64,000 nucleotides of DNA, taken from the NCBI RefSeq assembly GCF_003367475.1, contig NZ_QRHA01000003.1, forward strand, positions 124,001 to 188,000. The letters are read 5' to 3'. The DNA is from Alteromonas aestuariivivens (GTDB lineage: Bacteria; Pseudomonadota; Gammaproteobacteria; Enterobacterales; Alteromonadaceae). The position numbers and the translations under genes are program-made. Below the pieces are notes generated by a model that worked only from the letters and a program-made list of their open reading frames with translations, did no database searches and was not told the origin of the DNA. Shown here in pieces: positions 17,781 through 27,000 of this stretch (positions are counted from its first letter, which is position 1; each line of letters opens with the position of its first letter).

Positions 17781-18645
17781 AACAGGAAAATTTGTACTTG
17801 TTGTAAGCCTGAATGGCTCTCTCCCAGACAGGGCCAGGTCTGCCACTGCCAACCTTGTGTCCGTCCACTTCTATAACCGGTGAGATTTCCTTACTGGAAC
17901 TGGTTAGCCAGACCTCTTGGGCATTGAGCAATTCTCTGACCGTAACCACGCTCTCGCTGAACACCAGCCCTTCCCGTTTAAAGCTCTCCAATGCCAGCTT
18001 ACGTGTAATACCCGGAAGCAGCTGGTTATCCAGCGGTGGTGTCCGGATGACACCATTGTCGACCACAAAGACATTGGACGAACTGGCTTCTGTAACCTGA
18101 CGCTCGCGATTATAGAGAATGGTTTCCTGGTTGCCCTGCCGCTGCCCGTGTTCAAAATGCATCACATTACCCAACAGAGCAGTGGATTTAATGTGGCAAC
18201 GGTGCCAGCGTAAATCTTCGCACAGAGAAACTTTCAGCCCCTTAACCAGCTTTCGATCTGCTGGCGGAGGCGGTGAAATCTCAAAAGCAAAGGCAAATAT
18301 GGTTGCAGTAATGTGTTTCGGATAGGCGTGAAACCGCTTTGTATCGGTACCGCGGGAGACATGCAAATAAACGCCGATATTGTCGCTTGCCAGTTTGCTC
18401 TTGTTTCGCAATATGAGGGTTGAGATGATCTGCTGGTATTCCTGATCCCGGTAAGGATTTTTAATTTCCAGCTCAGCCAGACCATTATTCATTCTTTCAA
18501 GGTGTGCAGCCAGTCCCACTGCCTTGCCCCCATAAGACGGTATCACTTCATAAATACCATCACCAAACAGGAACCCCCTGTCCATGGGTGAGATTCTGGC
18601 CTCATCCAACGGCAAATACTGGCCGTTTAAAAACGCTATTGTCAT
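17779..18645 (-). CDS. D-amino acid aminotransferase-like PLP enzyme (class IV)
   Basis: 288 residues from MTIAFLNGQYLPLDEARI. The upstream in-frame ATG at 18711 overlaps pxpC and is not used. Class IV PLP-fold signs are the N-terminal DRGFLFGDGIYEVI, HLERMNNGL, the Lys-containing HIKSTALLGN (Schiff-base lysine), and the C-terminal EASSSNVFVVDNGVIRTPPL. Closest in pattern to D-alanine/D-amino acid transaminases, which make D-Glu or D-Ala from pyruvate/2-oxoglutarate. It begins 4 bases after pxpC, so it is the last gene of the 5-oxoprolinase operon and could connect glutamate release with D-amino acid metabolism. That link is inferred. Confidence 0.85.
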   Translation of the reverse strand: MTIAFLNGQYLPLDEARISPMDRGFLFGDGIYEVIPSYGGKAVGLAAHLERMNNGLAELEIKNPYRDQEYQQIISTLILRNKSKLASDNIGVYLHVSRGTDTKRFHAYPKHITATIFAFAFEISPPPPADRKLVKGLKVSLCEDLRWHRCHIKSTALLGNVMHFEHGQRQGNQETILYNRERQVTEASSSNVFVVDNGVIRTPPLDNQLLPGITRKLALESFKREGLVFSESVVTVRELLNAQEVWLTSSSKEISPVIEVDGHKVGSGRPGPVWERAIQAYNKYKFSC

Positions 18646-18649
18646 GAGA

Positions 18650-19603
18650 TTATTTACCTTTCCTGTAAAGGTGACGTCGTTGTCTGGCCAGTAACCATGT
18701 GGCTCTGGCATTGTTTGTATCTATGGAAGTAAAGGTTACCCGGTCGCCGGGGGTGGCCTGAGCAAGGCGGGGAATATCGTACAGTGCCACACAACCTATT
18801 TTAGGATATCCCCCGAGGGTCTGCCTGTCTTTCATCATTATGATCGGCTGACCGTCGGAAGGAACCTGAATAGCCCCCTGATTGATCCCCTCCGAACGCA
18901 GGTCCGTGCGTCCACATCGCACAGGAGTGCCCTGCAACCGATATCCCATTCTATCCACCTGACTCGACAGTTGAAAGGATTCACTAAAAAACAGATTTTT
19001 TGTTGCCCCGGAGAACCAGTCTGCCTGATAACCCAATATCACCTCCAGGGGACGGGTCAATGCATACTCCGGCTGTATTTGGACTGGTACGCTGCGATCG
19101 GGGCACTGCTTTGGACACACCTTCAACTGTGTTCCTGAAGCAAGCGGTTTGCCGTCCCCTGCCAGGCCTCCAAGTCCTTCACGTATTACGGTACTGACCG
19201 AGCCCATCGCCGATTTCAGTGCCCAGTCTGCCGAGAAGGCAAGGTAATGTCGGGTGCCAATCCGATGAGGCTGAATGCGAAGTGTCCCGCCTTTGAGCGA
19301 AGACAGAGTCTGCCACAACGGTTGCAATTGCCCGTTAAACCACACTTCTGCTCCTGGGCCAGTAACAGCAAAAGCAATAGTTGCAGGCAAATCAACAATG
19401 ACCTGCCCAATAAATTCAATTGCCGGGTTGGCTGATTCGTTGTCACACAACCAATTGGCCCAATGAAATGCAGGCTCATCCATAGGACCCGACTGACAGA
19501 AGCCCTGTTGCTGCAACCCGCTTCGCCCGCCATCGACAATCATTGACAGCAATCCTTTATCAGCAATGTTCAGCAATAATTGCTTGGCGCTATTATCGCT
19601 CAT
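18650..19603 (-). CDS. pxpC: 5-oxoprolinase subunit C (KipA/YbgK family)
   Basis: 317 residues from MSDNSAKQLLLNIADKG at 19603, with AGGA eight bases before. The longer start at 19642 would run deep into pxpB. Family features are GGRSGLQQQGFCQSGPMDEPAFHWAN and RMGYRLQGTPVRC...SEGINQGAIQVPSDGQPIIMMKDRQTLGGYPKI (two separate conserved parts). With PxpA and PxpB it cleaves 5-oxoproline (pyroglutamate) to glutamate using ATP. It overlaps the pxpB end by 11 bases. Confidence 0.93.
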   Translation of the reverse strand: MSDNSAKQLLLNIADKGLLSMIVDGGRSGLQQQGFCQSGPMDEPAFHWANWLCDNESANPAIEFIGQVIVDLPATIAFAVTGPGAEVWFNGQLQPLWQTLSSLKGGTLRIQPHRIGTRHYLAFSADWALKSAMGSVSTVIREGLGGLAGDGKPLASGTQLKVCPKQCPDRSVPVQIQPEYALTRPLEVILGYQADWFSGATKNLFFSESFQLSSQVDRMGYRLQGTPVRCGRTDLRSEGINQGAIQVPSDGQPIIMMKDRQTLGGYPKIGCVALYDIPRLAQATPGDRVTFTSIDTNNARATWLLARQRRHLYRKGK

Positions 19604-20288
19604 GGCACCATTCCTGATATTGCTGCTCACTGATGGCCTCAAACTGCACCGTGTCGCCTACCGCAAGCAGACTTGCAGGTGACTTGCCAACGTCAAACAT
19701 CGGCACCGGGCACAGTCCGAGCAGATTCCACCCTCCCGGGGAGGCCTGGGGATACACCGCTGTCTGCCTGTCGGCAATAGCAACAGCTCCCTTTGGAACA
19801 CGCTTGCGCGGGGTTGCCAGCCTGGGGCAAGCCAACTGCTCAGGCAATTCGCCAAGATAGGCGAACCCCGGAGCAAACCCTACAGCAAACACCCGGAATC
19901 TGGCTTGCGTGTGCAAATCAACAATCTGGGATTGCAACAACCCGGTGTACGAACACAGGTGTTCGAAATCGTTGCATTGAGAAGCCCCGTACCAGACCGG
20001 TAACCGATGATGGTGGCCTTCAAAACGGACTGTCTGGCTATTCATTGGCAATTCAGCCAGGCAGCGGTACACACCATGGTCATCAGTAAGCCAGGGATCA
20101 AACACTATAGTCAGGGAATCATACGCCGGCAGCAATTCTTTCAGCCAGGTCGGATTAAGGTATTGAAGTGCCTGAACACAATGCTGCACCGCCTGATTGG
20201 ACTGAGTGAGATCATCACCGCCAAAATACAGGATAAGGCCGTCCAGCCCTGCACTGCGGATATCGGTAATCCGACCAAACGGCCTCAT
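19593..20288 (-). CDS. pxpB: 5-oxoprolinase subunit B (KipI/YbgJ family)
   Basis: 231 residues. The C-terminal KipI domain is clear: FAVGFAPGFAYLGELPEQL, PRKRVPKGAVAIADRQTAVYP and SPGGWNLLG. It works with PxpA and PxpC in ATP-dependent hydrolysis of 5-oxoproline in the cytosol. Related KipI of Bacillus inhibits the sporulation kinase KinA, but the operon context favours the enzyme role. It overlaps pxpA by 4 bases (ATGA) and pxpC by 11. Confidence 0.93.
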   Translation of the reverse strand: MRPFGRITDIRSAGLDGLILYFGGDDLTQSNQAVQHCVQALQYLNPTWLKELLPAYDSLTIVFDPWLTDDHGVYRCLAELPMNSQTVRFEGHHHRLPVWYGASQCNDFEHLCSYTGLLQSQIVDLHTQARFRVFAVGFAPGFAYLGELPEQLACPRLATPRKRVPKGAVAIADRQTAVYPQASPGGWNLLGLCPVPMFDVGKSPASLLAVGDTVQFEAISEQQYQEWCHER

Positions 20289-21055
20289 AATGCAGTGTTA
20301 CCGCTGGGAGCCTGACCCAGCTTGGCCTTGGTCATGATTTTGCGTAGCTCCGCCGCCATTCCCACCGCATCGGGAGAATCACCGTGCACACACAAAGTAT
20401 CTATTGGCAATTGCAACACATTACCAGACTCAGTAACCACTTCCTGGCGATTCAGCATTCTGACTGCCTGCCCGATAGCCTGCTCAAAAGACAGCACCGC
20501 GCCCTCAAGCCTTCGGGACATAAGGTATCCATCATCGGTATAACGCCTGTCTACAAAAGCCTCAAACCACAACACCAGACCTAACGTGTTAGCCTGCTGC
20601 TGCAGTTCCGGATAGCGCGGATGGGCCTGAATCATCAACGGTAAACGCGCTTCGCTAAATTCAGCAACGGCCTCCATAACCGTATTACGAACCTCGGCAT
20701 TCTTCATCAGGTCATTGTAGAGTGCGCCATGGGGTTTGACGTACGCCAGTTCCACACCCTGACATTTTGCCATGCCCCACAGTGCTGATATCTGATAGAG
20801 CAAACACGCCTTTAACTCATCGGCGGCCATATTCATACTGCGACGTCCGAACCCCTGTAGATCCGGATAGGAAGGGTGAGCGCCAACGGCAACATTATGG
20901 CGCTTTGCCAACCCAATGGCATTCTGAAGAACCAGCGGGTCACCTGCATGAAAGCCGCAGGCAATGTTGGCCTGGTCAATATACACCATGATTTGCTCAT
21001 CTACGGGCATTGTCCAGGCACCGAAGCCCTCTCCCAAATCGCAATTTAACATCAT
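20285..21055 (-). CDS. pxpA: 5-oxoprolinase subunit A (LamB/YcsF family)
   Basis: 256 residues, first gene of the operon. Typical motifs: LNCDLGEGFGAW (N-terminus), ANIACGFHAGDP, VGAHPSYPDLQGFGRR, YVKPHGALYNDLMK and a C-terminal CVHGDSPDAV. The order pxpA-pxpB-pxpC matches the usual 5-oxoprolinase operon. It recycles pyroglutamate formed from glutamine, glutathione turnover or peptides. The start is ATG at 21055 or the adjoining ATG at 21052. The RBS is weak. Divergent from the S1-domain gene with only 67 bases between. Confidence 0.95.
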   Translation of the reverse strand: MMLNCDLGEGFGAWTMPVDEQIMVYIDQANIACGFHAGDPLVLQNAIGLAKRHNVAVGAHPSYPDLQGFGRRSMNMAADELKACLLYQISALWGMAKCQGVELAYVKPHGALYNDLMKNAEVRNTVMEAVAEFSEARLPLMIQAHPRYPELQQQANTLGLVLWFEAFVDRRYTDDGYLMSRRLEGAVLSFEQAIGQAVRMLNRQEVVTESGNVLQLPIDTLCVHGDSPDAVGMAAELRKIMTKAKLGQAPSGNTAL

Positions 21056-21122
21056 TGTTGTTTAGCTCTGCTGACCATTTAGGTATTATGTTAACCGCAA
21101 TTTCATTTTCAGTCAGGCCTTG

Positions 21123-21971
21123 ATGATACACATTGGCAAACCCAACCGGTTGACCGTGGTCGCCGAATTTCCTTTTGGATTCCACCTTTCCTGTCCCGAG
21201 AGCGAAGATACTTACGTTACACTGCCCTCCCACATTGCCCCCAAGGGCCTAAAATGCGGTGATGAGCTGGATGTTTTTGTAGGCACGGACGAAAGTGGCG
21301 CACTGGTGGCATCGCTCAGGCAGCCTTTGCTGCAGGTCGGGCAGACCGCCGTACTCAAAGCTGCAGGCGCCACAGCCTTTGGCGCATTTTTTGACTGGGG
21401 TCTGGAAAAAGACCTGCTGGTACCCAGCGAATACCAGGAAAGCCCGGTTAACCCGGGGATGCGCTATGTGGTTCATGCCTTCTACGACAACGACAGCAAG
21501 CGTATTCTTGGCGCAACCCGCCTGCACTATTTTTTAAAAGAACAAGCAGAAGAACTCAGCCCCGGCGACACGGTAGAATGCCTGGTTTACGCAAAAACCG
21601 AACTGGGGCTCAAGGTTGTCATTGACGGCCGCTATCTGGGGCTGATATTCCACAGCGATGCGTTCAAGCCGCTCAAGGTTGGTGATGCCACCAGCGCGGT
21701 GATCAAACATATCCGCCCGGACGGGAAAATTGACGTTGCTTTGCAAAGAACAGACAAAACCGGGCGTAGCAGCCTTGAGCAGGCCATCATCGAGGATCTT
21801 CAGGCCCACGGCGGCCTCTCTACGTTAACCGACAAAAGCGCACCGGATGAAATCTACCAGCGTTTTAACGTCAGCAAAGGCGCATACAAGAAAGCTCTGG
21901 GTGCCTTATTTAAACAGCGCCGGATCCTGATCGACAAACAGACGATCCGGCTTCTTGATTCCGATTCTTGA
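21123..21971 (+). CDS. CvfB/YitL-type S1-domain RNA-binding protein
   Basis: 282 residues from ATG at 21123, with AGG five bases before. A TTG one codon earlier is possible. The protein is a run of S1-like beta-barrels (about 10-65, 70-135, 145-210) with KAAGATAFGAFFDWGLEKDLLVP as the second, and a C-terminal winged helix (IYQRFNVSKGAYKKALGALF). This matches Staphylococcus CvfB and Bacillus YitL, nucleic-acid-binding proteins linked to virulence gene expression. Substrate RNA is not known in Gram-negatives. The gene may be co-transcribed with osmC, 21 bases downstream. Confidence 0.88.
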   Translation: MIHIGKPNRLTVVAEFPFGFHLSCPESEDTYVTLPSHIAPKGLKCGDELDVFVGTDESGALVASLRQPLLQVGQTAVLKAAGATAFGAFFDWGLEKDLLVPSEYQESPVNPGMRYVVHAFYDNDSKRILGATRLHYFLKEQAEELSPGDTVECLVYAKTELGLKVVIDGRYLGLIFHSDAFKPLKVGDATSAVIKHIRPDGKIDVALQRTDKTGRSSLEQAIIEDLQAHGGLSTLTDKSAPDEIYQRFNVSKGAYKKALGALFKQRRILIDKQTIRLLDSDS

Positions 21972-21992
21972 TTTTGGAGGTCGTTTTTTAGC

Positions 21993-22394
21993 ATGAAATC
22001 AAATGTAGTTTGGGAAAAGGATCTGACTTTTTCAGCCAGCACTGAAACCGGCTTTAACACAATTATGGACGGCGAAGGCAAAGCGTTGTCTCCCATGGAG
22101 GCGGTACTTAATTCGGTAGGCGCCTGCTCCAGCATCGACATTGTCGATATTCTGAAAAAAGGGCGTTTTACGCTTACAAAGTGCGAGTGTGTGCTGGAAG
22201 CAAAACGGGCAGAGAACCCACCAAGGGTATTCACCGATATTCACGCACATTACAAGGTTCAGGGCGAGGGCCTGACCGAAAAAGCAGTGCAACGGGCCGT
22301 TACCTTGTCGGCCGAAAAATACTGTTCAGTCATGCTGATGCTGCAAAAATCGGTCAACATCACCACCAGCTTTGAAATCCTGGCCGGCGAATAA
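21993..22394 (+). CDS. OsmC/Ohr family peroxidase-like protein
   Basis: 133 residues. The two reactive cysteines of OsmC-type thiol peroxidases are visible: C45 in SVGACSSIDIVDIL and C111 in SAEKYCSVMLML. A strong GGAGG lies before the ATG. The YhfA-like subgroup to which its length and helix pattern point is poorly characterised. It may reduce organic hydroperoxides. Downstream a weak AATTCGG/CCGAATT hairpin (22422-22452) is seen without a T run. Confidence 0.87.
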   Translation: MKSNVVWEKDLTFSASTETGFNTIMDGEGKALSPMEAVLNSVGACSSIDIVDILKKGRFTLTKCECVLEAKRAENPPRVFTDIHAHYKVQGEGLTEKAVQRAVTLSAEKYCSVMLMLQKSVNITTSFEILAGE

Positions 22395-22576
22395 TTTGGT
22401 TTTTTTAACCACCTTTTAGTTAATTCGGTCACCTAAATTGGCTGGCCGAATTTAAACCCAATCCATAAACACCTTTATCACTCTGTTTTATAAGGAAATT
22501 TAATTAAAACCCAAGAGTGGCACAGTCAATGCTCAAATGAGTGAAAACTTACATAACATTGACATAGGTCATCTCC

Positions 22577-23653
22577 ATGGAACTGAACAAAACCCCAATC
22601 GCACGCGCTCTGGTTTTTGCGGGATTAATTGGTTTATCCGCAAACCTGAGCGGCTGCGGCAACGCAGAAGCCACCGACTCTTCCGCCAAAACCAACGAAA
22701 CCGAAGTTATCAGCATTCCCGTCGAAACCCGCCCACTCACCTCTGGCAGCATCACATTCACCTACAACACCACAGCCATTCTTGAAGCCAAAGAAGAAGC
22801 CTTCGTGGTGGCCAGGGCATCCGGTATCATTGAACACATTCATGTTGAGGAAGGCGATTACGTGGAGAAAGGACAAACCCTGGCCCAACTCGATAAAAAG
22901 CGCTACGAGCTGAACCTGGCTCGGGCCAAAGCAGATTTACGCGGCATCGAGCAGGAGCTCAACAAAATTAACAAGGTTTATTCCCAGAAACTGGTCAGTG
23001 ACGATACCTTTGACAAACTCACTGCCCAATACGAAGCAGCGCAGGCAACTTTGCGCCTGGCTGAACTGGATCTCAAGGAAACCACCATTACTGCTCCCAT
23101 CAGTGGCTACATCGCTGAACGAAATGCAAAGGTTGGTAATCTGACTGAATCTTTCCAGCGGGAAAAAATGTTCCACATTGTTCAGCAAAAGGAACTTCAG
23201 GGCATCGTGTACCTGCCGGAGAGTGAATTGCGCAACTTGCGCCAGGGGCAATCTGCCACACTTACGGTTCCCGCTATTACTGAACACGTTGCGGCGTATG
23301 TGGACCGCATCAGCCCGGTAGTGGATGCCCAGACAGGCACATTCAAAGTCACGTTGCAGGTGCCCAATGACGACGAACGTCTTAAAGCCGGCATGTTCAG
23401 TGAAGTCGCGTTAAATTACGCCCGCCGTGAAAACGCCATGCTGATGCCACGCAAAGCCCTGGTTAGCATTGACAATCAAACCAGCGTGTTTGTAGTGCAT
23501 GACGGCGTTGCCAGTAAAGTGGATGTCGCTCTGGGGTTTGAGGAAGGCGATGTGGTTGAAGTCACTGAAGGGCTGAATGGTGATGAATCGGTAGTGACTG
23601 CCGGTCACCAGAACCTGAAAGACCAGTCTCCCGTGGAAGTCGTGAACAGCTGA
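22577..23653 (+). CDS. RND periplasmic adaptor lipoprotein
   Basis: 358 residues. Lipoprotein signal with lipobox LSGC (Cys 27), so it is anchored by lipid rather than by a helix. Adaptor features: lipoyl halves near 65-105 (VVARASGIIEHIHVEEGDYV) and after the hairpin (TTITAPISGYIAERNAKVG), alpha-hairpin about 110-165, beta-barrel and membrane-proximal domains. Start ATG with a weak RBS. It opens an operon with two permeases, 47 bases before the first. The substrate is not predictable. Confidence 0.93.
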   Translation: MELNKTPIARALVFAGLIGLSANLSGCGNAEATDSSAKTNETEVISIPVETRPLTSGSITFTYNTTAILEAKEEAFVVARASGIIEHIHVEEGDYVEKGQTLAQLDKKRYELNLARAKADLRGIEQELNKINKVYSQKLVSDDTFDKLTAQYEAAQATLRLAELDLKETTITAPISGYIAERNAKVGNLTESFQREKMFHIVQQKELQGIVYLPESELRNLRQGQSATLTVPAITEHVAAYVDRISPVVDAQTGTFKVTLQVPNDDERLKAGMFSEVALNYARRENAMLMPRKALVSIDNQTSVFVVHDGVASKVDVALGFEEGDVVEVTEGLNGDESVVTAGHQNLKDQSPVEVVNS

Positions 23654-23700
23654 TATTTTCACAGCAGGTGACTTTCCATTAACCTTCAGGGAGCCAGAAA

Positions 23701-26700
23701 ATGAATATTGTTGAAATTGCCGTCAAACGTCCTGTAGCCGTTGCCATGTTTACCTTTGCCATTCTGTTGTTTGGCATGGTTTCACTGGGGCGGCTTTCCG
23801 TCAACCTGTTACCGGATTTGTCCTACCCTACCCTGACTATCCGTGCAGATTATCCAGGTGCCGCCCCCGGTGAGGTGGAACAGCTGGTGTCCAAACCCAT
23901 AGAGGAGGCAATCGGCGTTGTTAAAGGCGTGCGCACTGTTACCTCTACATCCCGTCCGGGCCAGTCTGATGTGGTGCTGGAATTTGCATGGGGAACCGAT
24001 ATGGACTTCGCCAGCCTGGAAGTGCGGGAAAAGCTCGACATTTTGCAGCTGCCCCTGGATGTTAAAAAGCCAAGATTGCTGCGCTTTAACCCCAGCCTTG
24101 ACCCTATTCTGCGCCTTGGCCTGAGCCATCAGAGCGAAAACTCCGCCAATAATGACACCGTGGAAGATATGAAACGGTTGCGGGTATATGCCGATGAGCA
24201 GATAAAACGGCGCCTAGAATCCATCGAGGGCGTCGCATCAGTCCGCATTGGCGGTGGCCTGGAAAATGAAATTCAGATTCTGATAGATCAGAACAAGGCC
24301 AGTCAGCTGAACATCAAACTCGCAACGGTTATAGACCGACTGAAAAGTGAAAATGTTAATACCTCCGGCGGCCGAATAAACGAGGGCTCTCAGGCGTATC
24401 TGGTGCGAACGCTGAATCAGTTTGATGACCTCGAGCAGATACGAAATATGTACGTGGGTCGTTTTGAAGGAAAAAATATTCAGCTTAAAGACATAGCTCA
24501 AATTACCAACGCCCATAAGGAGCGCAATGCCATTACCCGATTTAATGGCATTGAGGGCACCGAAATTGCCATCTACAAAGAGGGCGATGCCAATGCGGTG
24601 AATGTTGCTGAAAAAGTGAAGCAACAACTGGCTTCCGTACGCCAGAATTTGCCTTCCCAATACCAATTGGATCTGGTCTATGACCAGAGCGTGTTTATCA
24701 AAAATGCTATTGACGACGTTCTGTCTGCAGCTTTGATTGGCGGCTTATTAGCTATGCTGGTGTTGTACCTGTTTCTGCGTGACTTCTGGACCACGGTCAT
24801 CATCTCGGTATCAATCCCGGTTTCAATTGTTGCCACATTCAACCTGATGTACGGCAACGACATAAGCCTTAACATCATGAGCCTGGGTGGTATTGCGCTG
24901 GCCGTTGGTCTGCTGGTAGACAACAGCATTGTGGTTCTTGAGAATATTGATCGGCACCGCAAACGTCAGCCAAACCAGTCAGATGCCCGGCTGGCGGCGG
25001 TTCAGGGTAGCAAGGAAGTCGCTGGGGCCATCATTGCTTCAACGCTTACTACCATGGCAGTGTTTATCCCCTTGGTGTTTGTGGAAGGCATTGCCGGTCA
25101 ACTGTTTCGCGACCAGGCTCTGACCGTGTCCTTCGCTTTGCTGGCCTCTCTGATCGTGGCACTGACACTCATCCCTACCCTGGCCAGCCGATCAAAAAGA
25201 TCCGGGCTAGAGCACGAAGAAGTTTTTTCACAGCCCAAAACCAATATGCCAGCCAGCCTGCCTGCCCGTATTTTCTACTGGGTGACCTTTCCAGTTCGCA
25301 TGATTATGCGCGCAGTATTCGTCTATCTGCCTGCCGCCGCTATGACCCTGGCAATTGGTTTTTGGCGTATTGCGGCCAAAGGGCTTTACTGGCTGTTTTA
25401 CCCCCTTACGATTGTATTTTCAGCGCTAATGTCCGCGCTTGAAAAAGGATATGAAAAAGTTTTGTGCGCTGCGTTATCCTTTCGCATTGCGGTACTGGGC
25501 GCCATAATTGCCGTCTCATCGGGTGCGCTTCTTTTGGTGCCCAAACTTGGTATGGAGCTCATTCCTCAAATGTCGCAGGGTGAATTCCACGTTGAAGTCA
25601 ATTTGCCTGCAGGAGCAAAAGTAGAACAGACCGACACTCTGCTTGCAGAACTCGCTGAACTGGCAAACCGTCAGCCTGGCGTTCAGCGTTCCTATTCACT
25701 CGCAGGTACCGGCAGTCTTATTTCTGCAGCACCCAGCCAGGGTGGAGACCACTGGGGAAAACTGAATGTAGTCATGGAACCGGACGCCAGCACTGAACAA
25801 ACCGAAGCGGCACGTGCAGCCCTGCGCCAATATCTGGCTACCCGGGCTGGGGTTGAAAGCCAGTTCGGTGAACCCGAGCTGTTCAGCTTTGATGCCCCTA
25901 TCCAGATTGAGATCCGCGGTTACGACCTTAACCAGTTACAGCTGGCAAGCCTGCGCATTACCGAAGCCATGGAAAAACAACCTCGCTTTGCCGACATCAA
26001 CAGCACCCTGCGCCCCGGAAACCCTGAAATCAAAATTGAATTCAATCACGCAAGGCTGTCAAGGCTTGAACTTGACGCACCAACGGTATCGCAACTTATC
26101 GCTGCCAAAATTGGCGGTAAAGTTGCGACCCAATACAGTCTGGAGGATCGCAAGGTTGACATTCTGGTGCGTACCCAGCAACAGCAACGGGATGACATTC
26201 GTGATGTGCAGGCAATAGTGGTAAACCCGGGCAGTCAGCACCCCATTCCACTGGGCTCGGTCGCCGATGTATACATGAGTACCGGCCCTGGCGAAATCAC
26301 CCGTCTGGGCCAGCAGCGGGTAGCGATAATTCAGGCAAATCTGACGTTTGGTGACTTGGCTCAGGGGGTCACCGCAGCCCAATCGATTATCGATAGTGTT
26401 TCGCTTCCGTTGCAAATTCAGGCTGAAATAGCCGGCCAAAGTGAAGACATGCAACAGAGTTTCCGCTCTCTCATGTTCGCTCTGGCAATGGCTGTATTCC
26501 TGGTCTACCTGGTTATGGCGTCGCAATTCGAGTCGTTGCTGCACCCGCTGCTGATCCTGTTCGCGGTACCTTTGGCCGGTGCCGGCTCAGTGTACGGACT
26601 GTTTTTTACCGGTACCCATGTCAGTGTGGTGGTGTTTATTGGCCTGATAATGCTCAGTGGCATCGTGGTCAACAACGCCATTGTACTGGTTGATCGCATT

Positions 26701-27000
26701 AACCAATTGCGCCACCAAGGCATGGACAAGCACTCAGCCATTATCGATGCAGGAAAAAGCCGCTTGCGCCCCATCGTAATGACCTCCCTGACGACCATAC
26801 TTGGATTGCTGCCGATGGCAGTGGGCATTGGCAACGGCGCTGAAGTGAGAACGCCAATGGCCATCACAGTGATATTCGGCCTGTTGTTTGCGTCGCTGCT
26901 GACGCTGGTACTTTTGCCGGTACTTTACAGCCTGTTTGATCGCAAACATTTCGAAAAAGAGACCGCCATCATCCCTCAGGGAGAAACCACCTATGGATAA
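23701..27000 (+). CDS. RND efflux permease 1 of a two-permease operon, with an extra hydrophobic insert
   Basis: 1099 residues, about 55-70 longer than most relatives. TM1 is at about 13-33. The TM4 motif is LVDNSIVVLEN with D407 then N408, so one of the two AcrB-like aspartates is replaced. Between TM6 and TM7 (residues about 497-585) there is an added hydrophobic stretch with two or more extra helical segments (around 530-556 and 560-580). It ends in the usual second set of helices and a proline-rich tail. HAE-type permeases with VDN exist in other bacteria. The stop overlaps the next gene's start by 8 bases, so the two are coupled and may form a mixed trimer like MdtBC. Confidence 0.93.
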   Translation: MNIVEIAVKRPVAVAMFTFAILLFGMVSLGRLSVNLLPDLSYPTLTIRADYPGAAPGEVEQLVSKPIEEAIGVVKGVRTVTSTSRPGQSDVVLEFAWGTDMDFASLEVREKLDILQLPLDVKKPRLLRFNPSLDPILRLGLSHQSENSANNDTVEDMKRLRVYADEQIKRRLESIEGVASVRIGGGLENEIQILIDQNKASQLNIKLATVIDRLKSENVNTSGGRINEGSQAYLVRTLNQFDDLEQIRNMYVGRFEGKNIQLKDIAQITNAHKERNAITRFNGIEGTEIAIYKEGDANAVNVAEKVKQQLASVRQNLPSQYQLDLVYDQSVFIKNAIDDVLSAALIGGLLAMLVLYLFLRDFWTTVIISVSIPVSIVATFNLMYGNDISLNIMSLGGIALAVGLLVDNSIVVLENIDRHRKRQPNQSDARLAAVQGSKEVAGAIIASTLTTMAVFIPLVFVEGIAGQLFRDQALTVSFALLASLIVALTLIPTLASRSKRSGLEHEEVFSQPKTNMPASLPARIFYWVTFPVRMIMRAVFVYLPAAAMTLAIGFWRIAAKGLYWLFYPLTIVFSALMSALEKGYEKVLCAALSFRIAVLGAIIAVSSGALLLVPKLGMELIPQMSQGEFHVEVNLPAGAKVEQTDTLLAELAELANRQPGVQRSYSLAGTGSLISAAPSQGGDHWGKLNVVMEPDASTEQTEAARAALRQYLATRAGVESQFGEPELFSFDAPIQIEIRGYDLNQLQLASLRITEAMEKQPRFADINSTLRPGNPEIKIEFNHARLSRLELDAPTVSQLIAAKIGGKVATQYSLEDRKVDILVRTQQQQRDDIRDVQAIVVNPGSQHPIPLGSVADVYMSTGPGEITRLGQQRVAIIQANLTFGDLAQGVTAAQSIIDSVSLPLQIQAEIAGQSEDMQQSFRSLMFALAMAVFLVYLVMASQFESLLHPLLILFAVPLAGAGSVYGLFFTGTHVSVVVFIGLIMLSGIVVNNAIVLVDRINQLRHQGMDKHSAIIDAGKSRLRPIVMTSLTTILGLLPMAVGIGNGAEVRTPMAITVIFGLLFASLLTLVLLPVLYSLFDRKHFEKETAIIPQGETTYG

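Noticed and set aside
22422..22452. AATTCGG/CCGAATT hairpin after osmC as a terminator
   Set aside because: Seven-base stem with a 17-base loop and no T run. Too weak to list as a terminator.
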